Shown piece after piece: positions 41,440 through 49,385 of a stretch of DNA of 64,000 nt. Source of the stretch: Loktanella atrilutea (GTDB taxonomy: Bacteria; Pseudomonadota; Alphaproteobacteria; Rhodobacterales; Rhodobacteraceae); NCBI RefSeq assembly GCF_900128995.1, contig NZ_FQUE01000002.1, positions 1 through 64,000 of the forward strand, read 5' to 3'. The notes under the pieces were generated by a model. That model ran no database searches and had not been told where the DNA came from. It was given only the letters and a program-made list of their open reading frames with translations. Each line of letters opens with the position of its first letter. Position 1 is the stretch's first letter. The position numbers were made by a program, and so were the translations under genes.

Positions 41440-41469
41440 ATAAATCCCGCTTATCGGGAATATGTCAAC
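41440..41469 (-). promoter_or_regulatory. Leftward early promoter with embedded operator
   Basis: On the minus strand TTGACA (41463-41468) is followed after 17 bases by ATTTAT near 41440-41445. The spacer carries TCCCG-CTTAT-CGGGA (plus-strand 41445-41459), a perfect operator. The same layout occurs in the rightward promoter at 42600-42628. A second, imperfect operator (TCCCG-ACATT-CGGAA) lies at 41477-41491 and a half site at 41501-41505. Confidence 0.75.
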
Positions 41470-41495
41470 CTAAAAATCCCGACATTCGGAATTTA

Positions 41496-41818
41496 AACAA
41501 TCCCGAATGAACCGAATCAGTCAGCGCACACCTCAGCTTCCGCCGACGTTTCGCACGAGGGTGTTGGTGCTACGTTGCCATCTGCATCAGATGCAGGGCG
41601 CTGATGGGGAAAGGGGATGGGGCCCTAAAGGCCCCACCCCAACTACGACCTGCGCATTTTGCGCCTTGACACCGACGTTCCAAAAAATTCAACGTTGAGA
41701 CGTGAGACGTAGCAACAAGCGGAACGGTTATTCTACGGGTGTGTGCGCAAGCGCGTGTTCGGGATTCCGTGCGCGCGGGGGTTGTCAAACTACAGAAGAT
41801 TCAGCGACTATTGCAGCG
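41496..41818. other. Non-coding stretch between the leftward promoter and the repressor gene
   Basis: I see no convincing gene in this 323-bp stretch. It holds a perfect palindrome CTGCATC-a-GATGCAG (41582-41596) and a terminator-like hairpin (41618-41636). The short ORFs on either strand have no coupling or ribosome site and read as noise. Confidence 0.5.
41614..41640 (-). terminator. Terminator-like hairpin behind the repressor gene
   Basis: TGGGGCC (41618-41624) pairs with GGCCCCA (41630-41636) over a five-base loop, with flanking C- and G-runs able to extend the stem. On the minus strand it is followed by CCCCTTT. It lies about 180 bases past the repressor stop, in the gap before the leftward promoter. 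Confidence 0.5.
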
Positions 41819-42553
41819 TCATCCGATCTTCCCGCCTGACCAAATCACCTTCCCAACCGCGACCACATCATTGGCCGGCAAGTCCAGCGCCTCGTACAGG
41901 CGATTATCCGAGATGATTCGAACATAACCGCGCGTGGTGGATCGGGACACTCTCTTCACATGAAGGGCGTCTGCGTATCGCAGAACAAAAAGGCCATCCC
42001 AGCTAAGATCTGTCTTGCTTGAGTCGAGCATCACGATGTCGTCGTCTTGGAGGGTCGGGGCCATACTATCGCCCTTGACGCTGATGATCCGAAGGTGCCG
42101 TGGATGGCACGTTGTGATGCGGCGCAAGTAATCTCGCGGGAATGCCAGCTGCGCTGTAATTTCTTCGTGCTCAGCAACAGCCGAACCGTTTCCAGCAGAT
42201 GCCTCTACGGCAAAGACATCGACCAATGCACGGTCCAATTCCCTCTCGATTGCCGCCCTCTCATTGTCGGTGAGGCGAGGGGCTTCGGCTCCTTCAAAGT
42301 CCGGTACTGGGAGTGGTCTGAGACGGAATGGAAGCTCTTCGATCTTGCGATTGCTTTCATCGCGCCCCTCGAAGAACGACAAAATATCCGGAACCTCTGC
42401 AGCTTGAATCCGGCGTTCGCCCGACATGATCTTGCTCATCTTCTGCCGGGATATCCCGACCCAGTCCGCGAGCTCACCAAGCTCGCCGTGATAACCCAAG
42501 AGCCTGGCGCGGATCCACTCAGCATCGATTTTTTCCATGAGCCAATGCTTCAT
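41819..42553 (-). CDS. Phage repressor, S24 peptidase (CI/LexA-like)
   Basis: This 244-residue protein has an N-terminal helix-turn-helix (about 22-50, with LADWVGISRQKMSKIMSGERR) and a C-terminal S24 autoprotease domain (about 130-244). The dyad is Ser163 in KGDSMAPTL and Lys200 in LHVKRV. An Ala-Gly pair near residues 120-121 is a possible self-cleavage site. I chose ATG 42553; the frame upstream would need a TTG start. By position it binds the TCCCG-N5-CGGGA operators on both sides and maintains lysogeny. Confidence 0.88.
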   Translation of the reverse strand: MKHWLMEKIDAEWIRARLLGYHGELGELADWVGISRQKMSKIMSGERRIQAAEVPDILSFFEGRDESNRKIEELPFRLRPLPVPDFEGAEAPRLTDNERAAIERELDRALVDVFAVEASAGNGSAVAEHEEITAQLAFPRDYLRRITTCHPRHLRIISVKGDSMAPTLQDDDIVMLDSSKTDLSWDGLFVLRYADALHVKRVSRSTTRGYVRIISDNRLYEALDLPANDVVAVGKVIWSGGKIG

Positions 42554-42599
42554 TCCCACTGTCCCGATAGGCAATAACCGTTAATCGGGATTCTTCGCC

Positions 42600-42633
42600 T
42601 TGACTTATTCCCGGTTATCGGGATTTTAGGCGC
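42600..42633 (+). promoter_or_regulatory. Rightward early promoter with embedded operator
   Basis: TTGACT (42600-42605), a 17-base spacer and ATTTTA (42623-42628) form the promoter. The spacer holds TCCCG-GTTAT-CGGGA (42609-42623), a perfect operator. Imperfect copies lie at 42576-42590 (AACCG-TTAAT-CGGGA) and as a half site at 42562-42566, towards the repressor gene. The cro-like ATG at 42634 is only five bases past the -10, so its mRNA may be leaderless. Confidence 0.72.
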
Positions 42634-42879
42634 ATGGAACCCGCAAAGCATGTCATCGAAAAGTGTGGTGGTCTCGAAGCCACCGCCAGCGCGTGTGAAC
42701 GCGCCGTTTCGTCCATCCGTAAGTGGATGGTAACGAAGGAAAAGCGCGGCACCGGCGGGCTTATCCCTGCCGATTGCCAAGTCATCCTCATGCGCGCCTC
42801 TGCCGCAAATGGCTGGGGCCTGAAAGCCGAGGATTTCTTCCCCTCCGATGTTGTCGGCGTTCAGGCGGAGGAGGTGTGA
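42634..42879 (+). CDS. Cro/YdaS-like DNA-binding protein
   Basis: This 81-residue protein has a helix-turn-helix in the N-terminal half (VIEKCGGLEATASACERAVSSIRKWM), typical of YdaS/Cro-type regulators in prophages. It is the first rightward gene, opposite the S24 repressor, and should compete for the same operators. No ribosome site is visible and the -10 is very close, so translation may start on a leaderless message. Confidence 0.75.
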   Translation: MEPAKHVIEKCGGLEATASACERAVSSIRKWMVTKEKRGTGGLIPADCQVILMRASAANGWGLKAEDFFPSDVVGVQAEEV

Positions 42880-42945
42880 TGCTGCGTTTTCCATACCGCC
42901 AACCTGCCTGCGACGTTCCGTCCCGCCAAGGAAACGAGGTTTTTC

Positions 42946-43380
42946 ATGACTGACCGCACGCAGATCAACGCCCTTGTGGGTGCGCTGATCGATGGCACCT
43001 TCGGTTGCCTCGACGCTGCGGCTGAGGCGATCAATGCGCGATACGGGCGCGGAACCGCGAAGGGCACGCTCTCCAAGAAGCGGGCAGGCCTCTTGGACTG
43101 GACCATAGCCGAGGTCATCGCGCTCGAGGATGCCGCCGGTCGCTACCCGATGACCCGCATGCTGGCGCGGCGTCTCGCGCCTAAGGTCGGAGCGTCATCT
43201 CAAAACGGCGCCATGCAGGCCGGGATCATCGCCAAGGAATGCGGCGAGGCCGTCGCTGCGATCCTGTCCGCCGAGATGTCGGCCGGCGCATCGTGCCGCG
43301 GCGACGCGTTGGCGGAAATCGACGAGGCGATCGAGGCGCTGAATGCGGCCCGCGCCACCCTCGAGGCAAGACAGGACTGA
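42946..43380 (+). CDS. Early regulatory-type prophage protein
   Basis: This 144-residue protein lies where lambda-type phages have cII. Its N-terminal half (INALVGALIDGTFGCLDAAAEAINARYGRGTAKGTLSKKRAGLLDWTIAEVIALEDAAGRYPMTRML) looks like a helix-turn-helix followed by a helical bundle. A DNA-binding role is plausible but not proven. A possible 24-codon leader ORF (42879-42953) overlaps its start. Confidence 0.6.
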   Translation: MTDRTQINALVGALIDGTFGCLDAAAEAINARYGRGTAKGTLSKKRAGLLDWTIAEVIALEDAAGRYPMTRMLARRLAPKVGASSQNGAMQAGIIAKECGEAVAAILSAEMSAGASCRGDALAEIDEAIEALNAARATLEARQD

Positions 43381-43381
43381 C

Positions 43382-43762
43382 ATGCCAACCGCGCGCCCAT
43401 CCTTTTCCCACGACGCCGCCAATCGACTGTGGACGCTGGTCTCGGCACTCGGTGACCACTTCGGCACTGGCCCCGCGGCACTGTCCGCTCTGATCCTGAA
43501 CGACAGCCGCTTCTTTGCGGAGGCGCGCCGCGCTGCCGTCGGCCTCACCTCGTTCCCTTTCTCGTCGCGGCGCATGGATCAGGCGCTTGGTCATATCGCC
43601 CACATTTGGCCCAGCGATCTCGCCTGGCCAGATCATGTGGCCCGCGTCGATCCCCTCCCCTTTCCCGAAGAAAAAGAGCCGGAAGTTCGCCATCGGCTCA
43701 CAAAGATGCTGGCGGACAAAGCAGCGAAGGAGGCCGGAAATGGCCCAGACGATCAAGGCTGA
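43382..43762 (+). CDS. Unrecognised prophage protein
   Basis: This 126-residue protein starts at ATG 43382, just past the previous stop and after AGGA; the frame upstream is shadow. It has VSALGDHFGTGPAALSALILNDSRFF near the N-terminus and an acidic C-terminal part. No domain is recognised. It overlaps the next gene by 23 bases. Confidence 0.6.
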   Translation: MPTARPSFSHDAANRLWTLVSALGDHFGTGPAALSALILNDSRFFAEARRAAVGLTSFPFSSRRMDQALGHIAHIWPSDLAWPDHVARVDPLPFPEEKEPEVRHRLTKMLADKAAKEAGNGPDDQG

Positions 43763-44174
43763 TCAGGTCGACAACGTCACTCTGTCCGCAAAGGCGACAC
43801 AGGACGGCATCGCTCAGATCAACACCGCGAAGGACAAGGCCAGCGAGCAGAACGGCACCGCGGCCAAGTACACGAAGGACTTCTGCGACAAGTATGCGCT
43901 GAACAAGCAGGCCGTCACCGCAGTCGCGCGGCTGAAGAAGAAGGACCCGGCAGAGCAGTCGCACTACCTGCGCACCTTCATCCAGACCGCCGGCCACATT
44001 GGCCTGTTTAACGGCCCGCGCGATCAGTTCGACGACGACGTGATCGAGATGATGCGCCGTGTGGTGAAGGGCGCCGACGAACAGGCCGCACGCAAAGAGG
44101 ACCGACTGTCCGGACCCGCGTCGGTTCCGCCCAAGGCCGAGACGACCAAGACCACCCTGACCAGCGTAAACTGA
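43740..44174 (+). CDS. Unrecognised early prophage protein
   Basis: This 144-residue protein starts at ATG 43740 after GGAGG. It is hydrophilic and helical (DNVTLSAKATQDGIAQINTAKDKASEQNGTAAKY, then VARLKKKDPAEQSHYLRTFIQTAGHIGLF), with a disordered C-terminus. No family is recognised. Confidence 0.6.
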   Translation: MAQTIKADQVDNVTLSAKATQDGIAQINTAKDKASEQNGTAAKYTKDFCDKYALNKQAVTAVARLKKKDPAEQSHYLRTFIQTAGHIGLFNGPRDQFDDDVIEMMRRVVKGADEQAARKEDRLSGPASVPPKAETTKTTLTSVN

Positions 44175-44181
44175 TCCGTCT

Positions 44182-44201
44182 GCCCGCCCTCACGGGCGGG
44201 C
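44182..44201 (+). terminator. GC hairpin, possible terminator or attenuator
   Basis: GCCCGCCC-tcac-GGGCGGGC is a perfect 8-bp stem eight bases after the previous stop. No T-run follows (GTACCCCAC), so it may attenuate or stabilise rather than end transcription. Confidence 0.5.
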
Positions 44202-44263
44202 GTACCCCACTGACCCACCGACATTCAGACGCACAGCCGGGCTTGCCCCGGGACGGAGAACTC

Positions 44264-44818
44264 ATGACCGGACGTATCCTTGCCCTTGATCTTGCCACAA
44301 CGACCGGATGGGCCCTTGGTGTACCTGGACAGCCCATTACGTCGGGGTCGATCCGCTTCTCAGGCTCGACAGAAGATCAGTCAATCGGCTTCGCCCGGTA
44401 CACGTCATGGATCGGCGAGCTTCTCTCGACACATGACGTGACCGAGGTCTGCTACGAGCAGCCGATGGACCCGCGGCACATGGTCAACAAGGTGACGGGA
44501 CGGGCGACGACAAACTTCGCCACGATTCGTCTGCTGCTCGGCATGTGCGCGATCACCGAGGCGCAGGCCCGCATCTACCGCGTCCCCCGCCTGACCGAGG
44601 CCCCCGTCCAGAGCGTGCGCAAGCACCTTCTGAAGCACCGGCCTGCGAAAGGTCAGAGCAAGATCGCCGTGGCGCAGATGCTGAAAATTCTCGGCTACCG
44701 TCCGGTCGATGACAATGAAGCCGACGCTCTGGCCCTGATCCTGTATGTTTCTGCGATCCGCGCCCCCGGCGCTGACATCGCAACTCCTCTCCCGCTGCGG
44801 AGTGCGCAAAATGGCTGA
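44264..44818 (+). CDS. RuvC-like Holliday-junction resolvase
   Basis: This 184-residue nuclease of the RuvC/RNase H fold has ILALDLATTTGWA with D9, EVCYEQP with E65, and DDNEADALAL with the C-terminal acidic pair. This is the compact phage version. It resolves branched DNA during replication or packaging. The ATG at 44264 follows GGAG; an upstream in-frame ATG at 44243 has no such site. Confidence 0.82.
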   Translation: MTGRILALDLATTTGWALGVPGQPITSGSIRFSGSTEDQSIGFARYTSWIGELLSTHDVTEVCYEQPMDPRHMVNKVTGRATTNFATIRLLLGMCAITEAQARIYRVPRLTEAPVQSVRKHLLKHRPAKGQSKIAVAQMLKILGYRPVDDNEADALALILYVSAIRAPGADIATPLPLRSAQNG

Positions 44819-45368
44819 GCGCAAGAGGGTCGCCGTCGGTGCGGGGAAACGCCTACGAGAAGACGACAAGATCGTCATCCGTGCGCTCTGGGCGCACGAC
44901 TGGCCAACGCCCCTGATCTCGAAGATCATCAACCGGCCCCAGCCGAACATTCACATGTTCAGCAAGCGCGACAATCTCCCCGTACGCCCGCGCGCCCGGG
45001 TCTATGACAAGAGCATGGCATTGCGCGGCAACGACCAAGACCTGCTGCGCCTCGCAGAGCGCGATAGTGGGCTGAAGATCATGCAGGCCGGCAAGTGCAC
45101 AGGTGCATCGGCGGCCAAGTCGCCGCTGCCATCTTGTCCTGCACCGTATCCCGAACCATTAAATAGCGCCCCGATCACAGCCGAAACGCCTGCGCCTCGG
45201 CCGTCGATCGACGCACCGCATGCGGCCTCTCCTGTTTGGACCGAGGCCCGGGACAATGCGCTGCGCGACACCGGCGGCCGTTATGCGCAGATCGGCGAGC
45301 TGGCGAAGAAATGGGGCATGCCCTCTTCCCGGTGCATCTCGCGCTATCACCTGGTCAGGGCGTCATAG
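44811..45368 (+). CDS. Prophage protein with two HTH-like segments
   Basis: This 185-residue protein starts at ATG 44811, overlapping the resolvase stop. The N-terminal part (REDDKIVIRALWAHDWPTPLISKIINRPQPNI) and the C-terminal part (WTEARDNALRDTGGRYAQIGELAKKWGMPSSRCISRYHLVR) both look like GcrA/Myb-like helix sets, separated by a Pro/Ala linker. A DNA-binding role is likely; the target is unknown. Confidence 0.6.
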   Translation: MAERKRVAVGAGKRLREDDKIVIRALWAHDWPTPLISKIINRPQPNIHMFSKRDNLPVRPRARVYDKSMALRGNDQDLLRLAERDSGLKIMQAGKCTGASAAKSPLPSCPAPYPEPLNSAPITAETPAPRPSIDAPHAASPVWTEARDNALRDTGGRYAQIGELAKKWGMPSSRCISRYHLVRAS

Positions 45369-45370
45369 GC

Positions 45371-47590
45371 ATGGCCACGGATACCGGCGACAAGTTCGCG
45401 ACCCATGCCCGCGCGGTGGCCGAGCAACTGCTGGGCGAGCCGAACAAGAACCTGTCGAAGGGCGACGAGCTGCGGTTCGGCAATCAGGGCAGCATCTCGG
45501 TCGACGTGAAGAGGGGCCAGTTCTACGACCATCAGGAGAACGAGGGCGGCGGCGTCCTGTGGTTCATCGCGAGGTCGACGGGCAAGACGGTCGACGGCGG
45601 ACACGCGGTGAACTGGCTTCGCGACAACGGCTACTACGTCGAGGACGACCGGCCACCGATGCAGCAGGGAAAGGGCAGCGGCGACCGACCGCCGCCGCGC
45701 CTAGATGCCGACGGCAACTGGATCCCAAACCATGTTCCCGATGGCGCCCGCCTGACCGCCGCCTACGACTATGCGGACAAGGATGGCAAGCTCGCCTATC
45801 AGGTCGTGCGCTATGATTGGAACGATCCGGCGTCGCCCAAGGGCCACGGCAAGACCTTCCTGCAGCGCCGCCCCGATCCGCAGCATGAGGGCCGTTTCCG
45901 GTACAAGAACCAGGGCGCCGTCCCCCTGCCCTACCGCCTGCCCGAGCTGATCGAGGACGTGGCGGCCGGGTTGTGCATCTTCATCGTCGAGGGCGAGAAG
46001 AAGGTCGACATGCTGCGCGACATAGGCGTGCCGGCGACCTGCAATCACGGTGGGGCCGGCAAGTTCCCGCGCGAGCTCGCCCAATGGCTGGCCGGTGCCG
46101 AGGTTGTCGTGATCCCCGACAACGATGCGGCTGGCCGCGATCACGCGCAGATCGTCGGGGCGAACCTGAAGGACATTGCGAAGTCCGTCAGCATCCTGAA
46201 CCTGCCCGAGCTGCCCCCGAAGGGCAGCGTCGACGACTGGATTCCCGCCGGTGGAAATGCCGAGGAGCTCTACCGCCTGCGAGCCGACAAGGCCGAAGCC
46301 TACAAGCCGGCGGCGCCCCAGTCAAAATTCAACGCCGTGACCTGGCTGGATATCCCTCGTCCCGGCGCTGAGCTGAAGCCCCTGATCAAGGGCATCCTGA
46401 CGCAGAACGAGATCAGCCTCGTCGTCGGGGAGAGCCAGAGCGGCAAAAGCTTCCTCGCCATCGAACTGGCTATGGCCGTGGCACGTGGGGTGCCGTTCTT
46501 CGGCCACAAGTCTGAGCGAGGCGCGGTCGTCTATCAGGCCGGCGAAAGCGCCGCCGGCGTCCGGCGTCGCCGCCTGCCCGCCTATGCCCAGCACAATTTT
46601 TGCACGAACAAGGATCTGCCCTTCGTCCTGCTACAGTCCCAGATCGACCTCTTCGGTGGCGACGAGCACGCGCATGCGCTGGCGGCCGAGGCCGTCGCAT
46701 GGGGCGCGGCTATGAGCCAGCCGCTGCGGCTGATCGTGATCGACACTTTCAACCGGGCCACGCCGGGTGCCAACGAGAACGACGGTCGTGACATGGGCGC
46801 CATCATCGAGCGGTGCGAGTACATCCGGCGCGAAACCGGGGCCCACGTCATGCTGGTTCACCACCTGAACGCCGGCGGCCTGAAGCCGCGCGGTCACACG
46901 TCTCTCTTCGCCGCGGTCGACTCCTCGATTTCCGTTCGAAAGGTCGACGAGGTCGTCGATGCGAACGGTCGCCAAGTCCGTGAGTGGTCGATCTCGAAGA
47001 TGAAGGAGGGCGAGGACGGAATCACGGAACGCTTCGTGCTGCCGCAGGTCGTTCTTGGCCACGACCGCGACGGCGACGAGATCACGTCCTGCGTCGTAGC
47101 GGCCCCCTTGGGCGATGCCAGCGGCGAGGACGACAGCGGATCCCGGGTCAGCGGCGTGAACGCCCTGGTGCTGCGCGCGATCTACGACGTGGTGGCCGAC
47201 AAGGGCACGCCTGCGCCGGCCGCGATGAAGCTGCCCAACTCTGTCCGCATCGTCATGAAGACCGAGATATCGGAACGCCTGCGGTCCGTCATGAACGACG
47301 ATTCCGAACCCCTCGAGGTGAAGGACGGCGAGACCGAGGACGATGCCAAGCGCCGCCGGACCGAGGCGAACCGCAAGGCCGCCGCGCGCGCCCGCGATCA
47401 GTTGTTCGGCAAGGGGATCATCCAGATGACTGCCGACCACGTCTGGCTGACCGGCAAGAACGTGTTCGGCTTTCCACCGCCGCCGGGCATGAGCCGCCGC
47501 CCGCGCGCCGATCCTCAGCAAGGCGATGCCCAAGAAGACGGCCCCAACCCGCGCGACGACCTGCCTTTTGATCTGGGAGATTTTCAGTAA
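45371..47590 (+). CDS. Primase-helicase with Toprim and RepA/AAA_25 domains
   Basis: This 739-residue replication protein starts at ATG 45371, two bases after the previous stop. The Toprim domain (about 195-275) has CIFIVEGEKKVDMLRDIG and VVVIPDNDAAGRDHA. A RepA/KaiC-like ATPase (about 335-540) follows, with Walker A VVGESQSGKS (about 351-360), Walker B LRLIVIDTFNRATP and HVMLVHHLN. The C-terminus is charged. Such proteins combine primer synthesis and helicase functions for phage replication. Confidence 0.87.
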   Translation: MATDTGDKFATHARAVAEQLLGEPNKNLSKGDELRFGNQGSISVDVKRGQFYDHQENEGGGVLWFIARSTGKTVDGGHAVNWLRDNGYYVEDDRPPMQQGKGSGDRPPPRLDADGNWIPNHVPDGARLTAAYDYADKDGKLAYQVVRYDWNDPASPKGHGKTFLQRRPDPQHEGRFRYKNQGAVPLPYRLPELIEDVAAGLCIFIVEGEKKVDMLRDIGVPATCNHGGAGKFPRELAQWLAGAEVVVIPDNDAAGRDHAQIVGANLKDIAKSVSILNLPELPPKGSVDDWIPAGGNAEELYRLRADKAEAYKPAAPQSKFNAVTWLDIPRPGAELKPLIKGILTQNEISLVVGESQSGKSFLAIELAMAVARGVPFFGHKSERGAVVYQAGESAAGVRRRRLPAYAQHNFCTNKDLPFVLLQSQIDLFGGDEHAHALAAEAVAWGAAMSQPLRLIVIDTFNRATPGANENDGRDMGAIIERCEYIRRETGAHVMLVHHLNAGGLKPRGHTSLFAAVDSSISVRKVDEVVDANGRQVREWSISKMKEGEDGITERFVLPQVVLGHDRDGDEITSCVVAAPLGDASGEDDSGSRVSGVNALVLRAIYDVVADKGTPAPAAMKLPNSVRIVMKTEISERLRSVMNDDSEPLEVKDGETEDDAKRRRTEANRKAAARARDQLFGKGIIQMTADHVWLTGKNVFGFPPPPGMSRRPRADPQQGDAQEDGPNPRDDLPFDLGDFQ

Positions 47591-47790
47591 TGCCCGAAGC
47601 CACACGCCAAGACGATCTCATCCTGCTGTCACGCCTCCGTCGCCGCACGAATGGCATGACGGTTGCACAGATCGCATTTCAGGACGGCGTGACGCCCGCC
47701 GGCATCTTCGGTCAGTTCAAGAAGGTCATCGCCGACGACATTGCCATGTCCGGCGAGCCCGAGGGAACGGTGCGGCGGGGTTATTGGTAA
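47590..47790 (+). CDS. Small HTH-like prophage protein
   Basis: This 66-residue protein overlaps its neighbours at both ends as TAATG. LRRRTNGMTVAQIAFQDGVTPAGIFGQFKKVIADD resembles a helix-turn-helix. A regulatory role is possible. Confidence 0.65.
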   Translation: MPEATRQDDLILLSRLRRRTNGMTVAQIAFQDGVTPAGIFGQFKKVIADDIAMSGEPEGTVRRGYW

Positions 47791-48311
47791 TGGGTGACGT
47801 CCAGATCATCTACGCCGATCCGCCCTGGAAATTCGCCAGCAACAGCCAGGCAAAGCCGGGCCGGAACGCCATGCGGCACTACCCCGTGATGACCGACGCG
47901 GAGATATGCGCCCTGCCCGTCCGCGACTGGGCGGCCAAGGATGCCATGCTCTTCATTTGGACGACGGCCCCCATGCTGGCCCGGTCCATGGCTGTTCCGA
48001 CCGCGTGGGGCTTCAAATACGTCAGCCAGATCGTTTGGGTAAAGGACCGGATCGCCACCGGCTACTGGGCCCGCAACCGGCACGAGCTCCTGCTGATCTG
48101 CAAGCGCGGTCGGTTCCCGTTACCCCGACCCTGCCCTTTCCCGGATAGCGTCATCACCGGTCAGCAGCGCGAGCACAGCCGCAAGCCCGATGCCGTGGTT
48201 CAACAGATCGAGGCTGCATGGCCAGACCACACAAAGCTGGAAATGTTCGCGCGCGAGACCCGCCCAGGCTGGACGGCCTGGGGCAACGAGATCGAGAGGT
48301 TCGCCGGGTGA
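47790..48311 (+). CDS. MT-A70-family adenine-N6 DNA methyltransferase
   Basis: This 173-residue methyltransferase has the catalytic DPPW (residues 10-13) and the MT-A70 pattern MLFIWTTAPML, GFKYVSQIVWVKD, NRHELLLICKRG and KLEMFARETRPGW. It probably methylates adenine in phage DNA, perhaps to avoid host restriction. It sits between two coupled genes in the rightward early series. Confidence 0.88.
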   Translation: MGDVQIIYADPPWKFASNSQAKPGRNAMRHYPVMTDAEICALPVRDWAAKDAMLFIWTTAPMLARSMAVPTAWGFKYVSQIVWVKDRIATGYWARNRHELLLICKRGRFPLPRPCPFPDSVITGQQREHSRKPDAVVQQIEAAWPDHTKLEMFARETRPGWTAWGNEIERFAG

Positions 48312-48805
48312 TTTCCGATTCCCGACATGAAGGTTGGTCACCGGCCCTTGTCCGAGACCGGATCGTCGAGGCGATGATCTGGCAGCGCCGTGCCGTCGGC
48401 CGCGTCGGGCCGGGCGGGATCCGGGGCGCAATGCCGACCTTCAGGCTCAGCTACGAGCAGCGGATGGCCGAAGGCTGGGATGCTGTGGTGCCGGTGGATG
48501 AGAACGAGGCCGAGCGCCCGATCGACCCGACGCCCGCGCAGGTCACGCGCATGCTCGCCGCGCTTCGTTGGCCCGCCGACATTCTGGTGGGGAACGACCT
48601 GCGCGATACGCGCGCCATCGACATGTCCCGCGCGGTCAGCGCGGCCTGTCAGGCCGAGGCCTACGACATGTCGTTCGCCCGCTTGGTGCGCGAGCGCGGA
48701 ATCGCCCGCGTCCATGCCTACACGCTGCGCGACCGCGGCCTGTCGATCATCTCGCAGCGCCTGACAAAGATGGGGGTGCCCGCATGGCCGGACGACGCAA
48801 GATGA
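48308..48805 (+). CDS. Conserved-type phage protein of unknown function
   Basis: This 165-residue protein starts at GTG 48308, overlapping the methyltransferase stop as GTGA. It has ALVRDRIVEAMIWQRRAVGRVGPGG, a tryptophan-rich GWDAVVPVDENEAERPIDPTPAQVTRMLAALRWPADIL and helical C-terminus. I recall similar proteins in the early regions of alphaproteobacterial phages, without a known role. Confidence 0.6.
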   Translation: MISDSRHEGWSPALVRDRIVEAMIWQRRAVGRVGPGGIRGAMPTFRLSYEQRMAEGWDAVVPVDENEAERPIDPTPAQVTRMLAALRWPADILVGNDLRDTRAIDMSRAVSAACQAEAYDMSFARLVRERGIARVHAYTLRDRGLSIISQRLTKMGVPAWPDDAR

Positions 48806-49077
48806 CGCTGGACGAGATGGCCACCTTCATGGGTGGCCTCGTCCGCCGCTGCACCAATCGCAAGGGCGATATCGCCGACACGGTCCTGACGTTGAACGTC
48901 GAGGAGGCCGCCATGCTGTCCGACTGCGCCGAGGCCATGACGGTCCTCGATGCCTACGGCGCCGCCGCTCACGTCCACCGCGAAATCGAGAAGAAGCGGC
49001 AGGCCAGCGCCCGCCGGAAGGATGCAAAGGGTCCGGCCCAGATTGCCGGGGAAACAGCGATTGGAGAAAAGGAATGA
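48784..49077 (+). CDS. Helical prophage protein
   Basis: This 97-residue protein may start at ATG 48784 (after GGGGGTG) or at ATG 48802, which overlaps the previous stop by ATGA. It is helical and Ala-rich, with LTLNVEEAAMLSDCAEAMTVLDAYG. No domain is recognised. Confidence 0.55.
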   Translation: MAGRRKMTLDEMATFMGGLVRRCTNRKGDIADTVLTLNVEEAAMLSDCAEAMTVLDAYGAAAHVHREIEKKRQASARRKDAKGPAQIAGETAIGEKE

Positions 49078-49385
49078 CATGGCTCACCCGTGAGAACATC
49101 CGGCTGCGGCAGGAGAACGCGGAAATGGCGCGCGAGCTGCGCGACATGGCGGATCGCAACAACCGGCAGGCCGATGCCATCAAACGCCTCTGGCTGATCA
49201 ACTCTCGCCTGACTGGCCGAGTGGACAAGCTGCGGCAGATGCTCTCGCGACAGAAGCCGGTCGTCACGATGGATCGCCGGATGGATGCCACATCGCGGGC
49301 CGAGGCGCTCTTCGCTCCGCGTGAGAAAGCAGAAGGTCCGGATTCGCTGCAAGTGGATTCAGGCGTTGCAGGCGGTGCGACATGA
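49074..49385 (+). CDS. Coiled-coil prophage protein
   Basis: This 103-residue protein starts by ATGA overlap. Residues 4-58 form a strong coiled coil (ENIRLRQENAEMARELRDMADRNNRQADAIKRL). The C-terminus is disordered. Function is unknown. Confidence 0.6.
   Translation: MTWLTRENIRLRQENAEMARELRDMADRNNRQADAIKRLWLINSRLTGRVDKLRQMLSRQKPVVTMDRRMDATSRAEALFAPREKAEGPDSLQVDSGVAGGAT

Noticed and set aside
41570-41788. 72-residue minus ORF and the 63-residue plus ORF at 41507-41698 in the repressor gap
   Set aside because: No ribosome site or coupling, low-complexity sequence, and they run through the operator and terminator-like elements.
42879-42953. 24-codon ORF coupled behind the cro-like gene, ending over the next start
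   Set aside because: Possible leader peptide, but too short and without recognisable features to annotate as a gene.
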